Shown: positions 1 to 6,700 of the stretch, one piece after another
Layout of the letters: each line of letters starts with the position of its first letter
How positions within the stretch are numbered: the first letter of the stretch is position 1
Assembly: GCA_031261015.1 (NCBI GenBank)
Contig: JAISKG010000231.1
Span: forward strand, 1 to 6,826
DNA length: 6,826 nucleotides
Direction: 5' to 3'
From: Dysgonamonadaceae bacterium
Lineage (GTDB): Bacteria > Bacteroidota > Bacteroidia > Bacteroidales > Azobacteroidaceae
Translations under genes and position numbers: made by a program
Notes under the pieces: model-generated
The model's database searches: none
What the model saw: only the letters and a program-made list of their open reading frames with translations
Told to the model about the DNA's origin: nothing

Positions 1-493
1 CGGAAATCACAATTTGTCCCGGACAATTATAATTGGCGGGCACAACGATTTCGGGCAATTCGTTACAAATTTTTTCCACCGTTTCGTCGGGCAAACCTAA
101 AACGGCAGCCATCGTTCCGGGCATAAGTTCGCAAGCTTTCTGCATGGCCAAAGCCCGTTTGTAAACCAAACGAAGGCCGTCTTCGAACGTCAAAGCGTTG
201 GCGGCCACCAAAGCCGAAAATTCTCCCAGCGAATGCCCTGCAACCATAGCCGGTTGAAAATCATCACCTAAGGTTTTTGCCAAAATCACCGAATGAAGAA
301 ATACCGCCGGCTGTGTTACTTTGGTTTGCCGCAGATCTTCGTCGGTTCCTTCAAACATCAGATCCGTGATACGGAATCCGAGAATTTGGTTCGCTTGTTC
401 AAACAGTTTTTCGGCAACGGGCGATTGTGTGTATAACTCTCGTCCCATTCCTACGAATTGCGCTCCCTGACCGGGGAATACATATCCTTTCAT
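1..493 (-). CDS. fabD: Malonyl-CoA:ACP transacylase FabD, N-terminal part (gene runs off left edge)
   Basis: FabD moves the malonyl group from malonyl-CoA to acyl carrier protein in the cytoplasm, supplying the chain-extender for type II fatty acid synthesis. Translation of the minus strand from 493 gives 164 residues, roughly the first half of a family usually near 290-310 residues. Seen directly: the N-terminal FPGQGAQ glutamine loop (residues 6-12); the nucleophile elbow GHSLGE (86-91) with Ser88 as expected catalytic serine; the arginine of the YKRALAMQ segment (Arg113) that holds the malonyl carboxylate; and the NYNCPGQIVIS segment at the edge. The catalytic histidine, expected near residue 200, lies outside the window. 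The ATG at 493 puts the FPGQG motif at the usual distance from the N terminus. It starts 15 bp after the maeB stop with no promoter visible between them, so it is probably cotranscribed. No frameshift or missing residue is seen. Confidence 0.95.
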   Translation of the reverse strand, partial: MKGYVFPGQGAQFVGMGRELYTQSPVAEKLFEQANQILGFRITDLMFEGTDEDLRQTKVTQPAVFLHSVILAKTLGDDFQPAMVAGHSLGEFSALVAANALTFEDGLRLVYKRALAMQKACELMPGTMAAVLGLPDETVEKICNELPEIVVPANYNCPGQIVIS

Positions 494-508
494 CTTTTAA
501 TTTTATAG

Positions 509-2788
509 TTATTTGTTAGCCGTTTCGTGAACGATCGCATCGATCACCGCCACGGTCGTAATATTCACAATGTCGCGCACCGAACTCTCAATGTCCGTGA
601 AGTGAACAGGTTTGTTCAATCCCACTTGGATCGGGCCGATCATTTCGCCGTCGCCCAATTCCTGTAACATCTTTTGCGCAATGTTGGCGGAAGTTAAGTT
701 GGGGAATACCAGCGCATTCACATCTTTTCCCAACAGGCGGGTGAACGGATATTTGCGATCGCGTAATTCCTTATTCAACGCAAAATTGACTTGCATTTCA
801 CCGTCGATCGCCAAATTTGGAAATTCTTTTTGCATCGTTGCGACCACTTCGTGCACATGCGCGGGACTTCCTTCCGTATCCGAACCGAAATTGGAATACG
901 ACAGCATCGCCATGACCGGCTCGCAGGCGAAAAAGCGAACGCCTTCGTTGGTTAATTTCGCTACATCGGTCAAAACGTTGGTCGATGGATTGCGATTAAT
1001 CAATGTATCCGCCAGAAAAAAAGTTCCTTTTTTATTCGTCAAAATATGCATGGTGATGAAAGTGGAATAATCGTCGCGCATCCCGATAACTTCCTTCGCC
1101 ACTTTGATTGTATTGGAATATTTGGTATAAACGCCTGTGATAAAAGCGTCTGCATCGCCCGTTTCAACCATCATCATGCCGAAATAGTTGCGTTCAAACA
1201 TTTTATCCATCGCTTCGTCGAACGTAGCGCCTTCCCTTGCCCGCTTTTCAGCTAAAAGCGTGGCATATCTTCTTCGACGGTCGGCTTCGTTGTCGTGACG
1301 GAGATTGACAATTTCAATACCGGTCAAATCGACATGTAATTCGTTAGCTAATTTGATGATACGCTCGTCGTTGCCCAACAGGATCGGGTGACAGATTCCT
1401 TCGTCGCGTGTAATCGCGGCTGCTTTCAGCATGTTGGTGTGATTGCCTTCGGCGAACACCACGCGTTTCGGATTTTCTTTGGCCGTTTCAGTCAATCGAC
1501 GAATCAACTTATTGTCGTAGCCCATCAAATCGCGCAAGTAATTTTCGTAAGCATTCCAATCGGTGATGGTTTTACGCGCCACGCCCGACTCGATCGCCGC
1601 TTTTGCCACCGCCATCGAAACGGAAGTCAGCAAACGCGGATCCATCGGTTTTGGAATCAAATAATCTTTGCCGAAAGTGAGTTGCGACAAACCGTATGCC
1701 GCATTGACCACATCAGGCACCGGCTCTTTGGCCAAACACGCAATCGCCTTGACGGCAGCCAATTTCATGTCCTCATTGATCGAGGTTGCCCGCACATCCA
1801 GCGCGCCGCGGAAAATATAGGGAAATCCCAATACATTATTGATCTGGTTGGGATAATCGGAACGGCCGGTCGCAAAAATCAGGTCGGGACGCGATTCTTT
1901 CGCCTTTTCGTAAGAAATTTCAGGATTCGGATTGGCCAGCGCAAAAACGATCGGACGATCGTTCATGCTCCGGATCATGTCTTCGGTCAACACATCAGCA
2001 ACGGATAAACCCAAGAAAACGTCGGCATTCTCCATCGCTTCGGCTAAAGTATTGATGGGGCGATCGGTGGCGAAAAATTTCTTTTCTTCGGTCAAATTAG
2101 TGCGACGCGTGGAAATCACGCCTTTGCTGTCGCACATGACAATATTTTCCTTTTTAGCACCCAAGGCCATATATAATTTGGTGCACGAACTGGCCGATGC
2201 GCCTGCTCCGTTGACCACAATTTGCACTTCTCCAATCTTTTTTCCGGCTAATTCCAAGGCGTTCAGCAATCCGGCCGAGGAGATAATGGCCGTCCCGTGC
2301 TGGTCATCGTGCATCACCGGGATCGTAAGTTCTTCTTTCAGACGCCGCTCGATTTCGAAGCATTCGGGCGCTTTGATGTCTTCCAGATTAATACCGCCAA
2401 ACGTCGGCGCAATCGCTTTGACGGCCTCGACGAAGCCATCTACGCTTTTTTCGTTTACTTCGATGTCGAACACATCAATTCCGGCAAAAATCTTGAACAG
2501 CAATCCTTTGCCTTCCATCACCGGTTTGCCGGCCAGCGCGCCGATATCGCCCAAGCCCAGCACCGCCGTCCCGTTGGAAATCACGGCAACCAAATTGCCT
2601 TTCGTCGTATAATCGTAAGCCGCATCCGGATTTTTCTCAATTTCTAAGCAAGGCTCAGCCACTCCCGGCGAGTAAGCCAAGGCTAAGTCCGATTGTGTAC
2701 TGTAAGGTTTTGTGGGGATCACTTCGATTTTGCCCGGCTTGCCTTGCGAATGATATAGCAAGGCGCTCTCTTTCGTTACTTTTGCCAT
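509..2788 (-). CDS. maeB: NADP-dependent malic enzyme with phosphotransacetylase-like C-terminal domain (MaeB type)
   Basis: Oxidative decarboxylation of malate to pyruvate and CO2 with reduction of NADP, a cytoplasmic anaplerotic and NADPH-generating step. The 759-residue length equals that of the hybrid MaeB class as I recall it for E. coli. The malic enzyme part fills about residues 1-425: catalytic tyrosine in AYSPGVAEPC (Tyr39), a nucleotide/substrate loop SNGTAVLGLGDIG (71-83), general-base lysine in MEGKG (Lys94), metal ligands in NLEDIKAPE (Glu136, Asp137) and HDDQHGTA (Asp162), and the Rossmann loop NGAGASA (193-199). Residues from about 428 to 755 form a PTA_PTB-like domain, recognisable from KRVVFAEGNHTNMLKAA and DGEMQVNFAL. 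In known hybrids this domain senses acetyl-CoA and is not catalytic (family knowledge, not tested here). The start at 2788 is supported by a Bacteroidota promoter about 40 bp upstream. NADP rather than NAD preference is assigned by family only. Confidence 0.95.
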   Translation of the reverse strand: MAKVTKESALLYHSQGKPGKIEVIPTKPYSTQSDLALAYSPGVAEPCLEIEKNPDAAYDYTTKGNLVAVISNGTAVLGLGDIGALAGKPVMEGKGLLFKIFAGIDVFDIEVNEKSVDGFVEAVKAIAPTFGGINLEDIKAPECFEIERRLKEELTIPVMHDDQHGTAIISSAGLLNALELAGKKIGEVQIVVNGAGASASSCTKLYMALGAKKENIVMCDSKGVISTRRTNLTEEKKFFATDRPINTLAEAMENADVFLGLSVADVLTEDMIRSMNDRPIVFALANPNPEISYEKAKESRPDLIFATGRSDYPNQINNVLGFPYIFRGALDVRATSINEDMKLAAVKAIACLAKEPVPDVVNAAYGLSQLTFGKDYLIPKPMDPRLLTSVSMAVAKAAIESGVARKTITDWNAYENYLRDLMGYDNKLIRRLTETAKENPKRVVFAEGNHTNMLKAAAITRDEGICHPILLGNDERIIKLANELHVDLTGIEIVNLRHDNEADRRRRYATLLAEKRAREGATFDEAMDKMFERNYFGMMMVETGDADAFITGVYTKYSNTIKVAKEVIGMRDDYSTFITMHILTNKKGTFFLADTLINRNPSTNVLTDVAKLTNEGVRFFACEPVMAMLSYSNFGSDTEGSPAHVHEVVATMQKEFPNLAIDGEMQVNFALNKELRDRKYPFTRLLGKDVNALVFPNLTSANIAQKMLQELGDGEMIGPIQVGLNKPVHFTDIESSVRDIVNITTVAVIDAIVHETANK

Positions 2789-2827
2789 TTTATTTGTGCG
2801 TGTTAAAAAAGTCTTTCAAATCGGCAG

Positions 2828-2859
2828 CAAACTTACGCGAAAATACTTAGATTCACAAG
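2828..2859 (-). promoter_or_regulatory. Bacteroidota-type promoter of maeB-fabD
   Basis: On the minus strand TAAGTTTG (2835-2828) matches the phylum's -7 consensus TAnnTTTG exactly. TTG at 2858-2856, inside CTTG, lies 20 bp upstream and fits the -33 element TTTG except for one base. Transcription would start near 2821, giving a leader of roughly 33 nt before the maeB ATG. No extra operator or leader hairpin is evident. Known: this bipartite signal is read by the primary sigma factor of Bacteroidota. Inferred: it drives both maeB and fabD. Confidence 0.72.
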
Positions 2860-2903
2860 CAGAAACGGAGGCTTTATCTTAATTTAACACGGATACAAAC
2901 CCT

Positions 2904-3038
2904 ATGAACGACCTAATCCAAGCTACAGCGATGACCCTCGAAGAAGTAAAAACAATCGCCGCCGAAAATTATTTTGCAAAATCCAAACATTCTCCATACC
3001 TTTGTGCCCTAATAGGCAAAAAAACTAAAACAAATTAG
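2904..3038 (+). CDS. Possible 44-residue small protein or gene fragment, unknown function
   Basis: An ATG at 2904 opens 44 codons ending in TAG at 3036-3038. The product begins MNDLIQATAMTLEEVKTIAA and ends in a lysine-rich tail (GKKTKTN). The middle, TLEEVKTIAAENYFAKSK, looks like a short amphipathic helix, and codon choice resembles the neighbouring genes. There is no signal peptide or membrane segment, and I do not recognise a family. No clear promoter or ribosome binding site precedes it. It is divergent from maeB with a 115-bp gap. It could be a genuine small protein, the 5' remnant of a decayed gene, or chance. Confidence 0.3.
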   Translation: MNDLIQATAMTLEEVKTIAAENYFAKSKHSPYLCALIGKKTKTN

Positions 3039-3039
3039 G

Positions 3040-3159
<120 letters not shown>

Positions 3160-3176
3160 ATTTTTCAGCCTTCCTT

Positions 3177-3193
3177 CGCGTGCGCGTGCACGT
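3177..3193. other. Alternating pyrimidine-purine tract (possible Z-DNA)
   Basis: Seventeen bases (CGCGTGCGCGTGCACGT) alternate strictly pyrimidine-purine, the composition that favours left-handed Z-DNA under negative supercoiling. It lies about 30 bp after the AG tract in otherwise A/T-rich DNA. Function, if any, is unknown. Confidence 0.5.
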
Positions 3194-3225
3194 TTTATTA
3201 AGAATATTCTTTTTAAAAAATACAC

Positions 3226-3260
3226 AGGCTTGCTTCGAGAAATCGAGGCAGGCTTTTTTT
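3226..3260 (+). terminator. Intrinsic (rho-independent) terminator
   Basis: AGGCTTGCTTCGA (3226-3238) pairs with TCGAGGCAGGCTT (3243-3255) in a 13-bp stem, three of the pairs being G-T wobbles, closed by a GAAA tetraloop. A run of seven T (3254-3260) follows directly. This is a strong rightward terminator, and the nearest plus-strand candidates it could end are the small reading frames from 2904. In the leftward direction the stem is not followed directly by a T run, so it is probably one-way. Confidence 0.75.
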
Positions 3261-3293
3261 GCATTGCGAGGTTTTGCCACGCACCGCGCAGAG

Positions 3294-3444
3294 ACACAGA
3301 CACCATACACCATCCGGAACTCCGTAGGAGTTCAACCCACTACGGGGTTGACGGAAGGACGTGGCATTGTCCTATACCCCGCGCTGCGCTCCGCTTGCAC
3401 GGGGTTACCCATATTATGCGCCTTCGGCGCATTAGCGTCATCCC
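3294..3444 (+). repeat. Long direct repeat, copy 1 (hairpin-rich intergenic element)
   Basis: A 151-bp unit running from ACACAGACACCATA to CATCCC that recurs 240 bp downstream at 139 of 151 positions without indels (hand count). It contains three perfect hairpins: GAACTCC/GGAGTTC (3317-3333, 3-nt loop), CAACCC/GGGTTG (3333-3350) and ATGCGCC/GGCGCAT (3416-3432, loop TTC). Reading frames through it exist in several frames but look like low-complexity translations of a repeat, so I do not call a gene. Confidence 0.92.
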
Positions 3445-3534
3445 GCGTAGGGGCGAAAAATTTTTCGCCCCTACAACGCCGAAGGCGTTACATTTTAATA
3501 ACCCCGTGCAAGCCGTCAGGCGCAGCTCGGGGTA
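3375..3534. repeat. Large imperfect inverted repeat around a palindromic core
   Basis: The segment 3375-3407 (TACCCCGCGCTGCG...CTTGCACGGGGTTA) returns in reverse complement at 3499-3534 with a 3-nt indel and few changes. Inside the arms are matching small hairpins (3416-3432 and AACGCC-GAA-GGCGTT at 3475-3489), and the perfect palindrome 3447-3474 sits near the middle. The whole 160 bp could fold as one long branched hairpin or cruciform. This resembles REP/BIME-like or MITE-like intergenic elements. No transposase is present in the window. Confidence 0.8.
3447..3474. repeat. Perfect 28-bp palindrome
   Basis: GTAGGGGCGAAAAA is followed immediately by its exact reverse complement TTTTTCGCCCCTAC, with no loop. 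It forms the core of the larger inverted repeat and is missing from the second direct repeat copy, which ends before the equivalent point. As RNA it would fold into a hairpin in either orientation. Possible roles are transcript end, cruciform or recombination site; none is shown here. Confidence 0.95.
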
Positions 3535-3684
3535 CACAGACACCATATACCATCCGGAACTCCGTAGGAGTTCAACCCTCTACGGGGTTGGCGGAAGGGC
3601 GTGGCATTGTCCTAAACCCCGCGCTGCGCTCCGCTTGCACGGGGCTACTTATCTTATGCGCCTCCGGCGCATTCGCATCATCCC
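3534..3684 (+). repeat. Long direct repeat, copy 2 (without palindromic core)
   Basis: Second copy of the 151-bp unit, offset exactly 240 bp from the first. The three hairpins are preserved at 3557-3573, 3573-3590 and 3656-3672. After CATCCC the similarity stops and unrelated sequence leads to the next gene, so this copy lacks the 28-bp palindrome and the inverted half. None of the 12 differences from copy 1 falls in a hairpin arm. Confidence 0.92.
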
Positions 3685-3694
3685 CTGATCTCCT

Positions 3695-3718
3695 AAGACT
3701 TAAAGACTATAAGACTTA
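3695..3718 (+). repeat. Three 8-bp tandem repeats upstream of the surface protein gene
   Basis: AAGACTTA, AAGACTAT and AAGACTTA follow each other without gaps; the outer two are identical. The array ends 46 bp before the ATG at 3765, where a promoter or operator would be expected. I find no clear TAnnTTTG -7 element between here and the gene, so its promoter is unassigned. The array may be a regulator-binding site or the tail of the neighbouring repeat element. Confidence 0.55.
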
Positions 3719-3764
3719 AAAACAATCACAATAATAACAACTTACTTAAAACAACAATTTTTTT

Positions 3765-6700
3765 ATGAAACAAAAAACATTTAAAAACCGGAACAAGTTT
3801 AGAAACTTCCTCCTTTTCTCCTTCCTCCTTTTGCTGGGAGGAAATTTACAAGCCCAGCCGCCCTTGAAGGCAGGCTTTGTAAACAATTTTACCTTGCCGA
3901 ATAAAATCGACACAATCAATGTATTAATGCAAAGCGAATTAGGCTCTTGCAACATTACCGGAATTACGGTGAACTTATTAAGTTCCGCCGCCGCGCCGGG
4001 AACCTTGCAACACGGAACGGCCGTTTTATCGACCGACGGTAATAAAAACATTATTTACACTCCTGCAGCCGGCTTTGTCGGACAAGACAGCTTAAAATAC
4101 ACAATTACCTGCGGCGTGAATACTTCCAATACAGGATTGGTTTTAATCAACGTGGACAATAAACCGGATGTGATTCGCGACGAAGCTTGTGCAGTTACGC
4201 CTCCGGCTATGGTCTGGGGCATCCAGATCGACTGGAAATCAGCTAAAACAAATGTGTCGTTTTTAGTAAATCCTATGGTTGGCGATATGGATGGCGACGG
4301 AATTCCCGAAATCGTTTGTTTTTCCAATATATCGGAATCGGGTATTCCAACTGCAGACACAGGACCATCAGTCGGATTGAGAACAGTTTATGTATATGAT
4401 GGAAAAAGTAAAGCGCTGAAAGACAGTATCACATTGGTTCATGGTATTTCCAATTATGAAGCGACACCCTATGGATTAGTGAAATTACCCGACGGTCGGG
4501 CATTGTTTGTCGTACTAAGCTGGGATCGAATTTTGCGAGCTTATCAAACCGATGGTAGCGTCGCTTCCCTGACTTCCAATACTCCTGTATGGACGGCTAC
4601 CGATGTGATTTCTACAAATCCCAAAGATATTGGCGTGAACTTGTTTTTCACCGATTTCAATCACGACGGCTGGCCGGAAATCTGCGTCAGAAACAAAATT
4701 TACGATGCCGCCACAGGAAAATTATTAAAAACAGCCAGCGGAGGATCCAATGTGGGAGCCTCGTGGGCACATTTCTCTCACTCGACGGGAAGGACGTTGT
4801 CTTCGCCAATCGCCGCCGATGTGATGGGCGATGCCAACTTGGAATTAATTTTAGGAAATGAAATTTATTCGGTCAATATTCAGAGCCGAACGGATACTAC
4901 ACAAAATTCGATTACGCGAATTGCTTATCATGCGCCACCTGCAAATCTTGCCGGCTATCCGGCTATTCCCAATGATGGCCATGCCCAAGTGGCGGATTTC
5001 AACGGCGACGGCCACTTGGATATTTTGATTACGCTCAGGAACGTTGCGCCTTCTGCCGGAGGAACCACTTCGGGTTATGTTTGGGACGTGTATAACGGCA
5101 CCGTCAGCACTCCATTTCAGATTACAACCAAAATGTCGGGAAAAAGTTTTCCGCTAATTACCGATATGGACAACGACGGATTACTGGAAATTGCCATCAT
5201 GACAGCTGTTAACGAAGATACCGACTATATCCGGTGCTACAAATACAATCCTTCCTCACGCACCTTCTCATTATTTTGGAAACTTCACCCCGACGAAGAT
5301 TCCTATTCCAATGCAATGACCGCTTTCGACTTCAACCAAGACGGCTTACTGGAATTATTGATTACCGACCAGAAAGAAGTACGGATCTTCAACGGAAGCG
5401 GTAAAAGTCACATTACAGGAAATGATACGCTGAATATTTACCAATTGGCGGCCTTTCCTTTTGTAGAAACGACCATCATGCAAATTCCGGTGATTGCCGA
5501 TGTAGATGATGACGGAAGCGCTGAAGTTTTATTTTGCAGCGGCAACACGGTGAATACGCTTCGCTCGATCGACCCCAACAGTCCCTGGGCGCCTGCTCGC
5601 GGTGTATGGAATCAATATGTTTACAACCCTATTTATGTCAACGAAGATCTGACTATCCCGCCTTATCCGCTCAATCCGGCAACCAAGTTTGTAGATAAGG
5701 ATGGAAATTACCTGCAACCGTTTAATAATAGTTTGCAACAAGCAACTTTACTCAACAGAGAAGGAAAAATGCTGAGCTACGGTTCCGACTTGATCTTTGA
5801 TTTGGATGTGCCGATCGTCTATTCCAATTATACCGGTTCGACTGTTGATGTGACGTTTAATGTCGAAAATACGGGAGATGCCGATTTTTCGGATGCTTTG
5901 GATATCAGCGCTTACGCCCTGCAAGCAGGTGCTTTCACCAAAGTACAAACTTACATCTTGAATATAACCATTCCGGCTGGAACGTCCGTTCCCATTAGTT
6001 ACACGATCACCGGATTACCGGCAGGAATCGATCCCGCCAATGTGATGCAAATTCGTATCAACGAGTCGGATAACAATTTCTTGGTACCCGAATGTAACTA
6101 TTCCGGCAACTTCAGTAAAGCTTTGTTTGGCTCGCCCGATTACGCCCTTTGCCCCGGCGAGCACAAAATAGATTTTTATCCCGGAAATAGCGGTTATTTA
6201 TATGTTTGGTACAATTCCGATCCAACCAAAACGCCCAAACCCGCTCCGGTAGAAAGCGGCGATTCGCACACTTTTATAAAAAGTCCTTCCAAGCTTGTTG
6301 AGAAATTTTATGTGGAAGTCTATGACGGCCCTTCGTTGATGGATGTTTACCCAGTGACCACTTATCTTGTTCCCGATTCGTTGACTTGGATGGGCACCAT
6401 CAGTTCCGATTGGAACGATTACCGCAACTGGAACTATCCGAATAATCCGCAACCGGCTGTCGTTAATGTCGATACCGTCAAATATCAAATCCCCGGCGAA
6501 TGTACGAATGTATTGATTCCCTCCAGCCGTTCGATCTATCCCAATCTGAGCGCTTTTGCTAACGATATTCGCTCGAATGCCACTTGCAACAATATTTATT
6601 TCGCTTTCGGCGGAGAAGTTGCCCGAACCGATACGCTCAATTACAACCAAGCGTTTGTCGATTTGACGTTGAATACACACCAATACTACATGATCGCTCC

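Noticed and set aside
612..2647. Several plus-strand frames of 69 to 226 codons opposite maeB
   Set aside because: All are antisense shadows of a gene with clear family motifs along its full length; their translations show no domain.
3340..3546. Minus-strand 68-codon frame
   Set aside because: Lies wholly within the inverted and direct repeats and has no recognisable protein features.
3226..3684. CRISPR array or tRNA suggested by repeated hairpins
   Set aside because: There are only two long copies with a 240-bp period, no short regular repeat-spacer pattern and no cloverleaf or CCA-end arrangement.
3180..3719. Plus-strand open frames of 179 and 152 codons at 3180-3719 and 3230-3688
   Set aside because: They run through the direct repeat copies and palindromes, are open in two overlapping frames at once, and translate into repeated low-complexity segments; they are best explained as stop-poor repeat DNA.
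3765..3860. Lipoprotein signal peptide on the surface protein
   Set aside because: The hydrophobic core is followed by GGNLQAQPP with no cysteine, so a signal peptidase I type signal fits instead.
3746..6683. Minus-strand frames of 66 to 161 codons and short plus-strand frames in other registers within the surface protein gene
   Set aside because: The plus-strand frame is continuous for 1020 codons with recognisable modules, so these are shadows.
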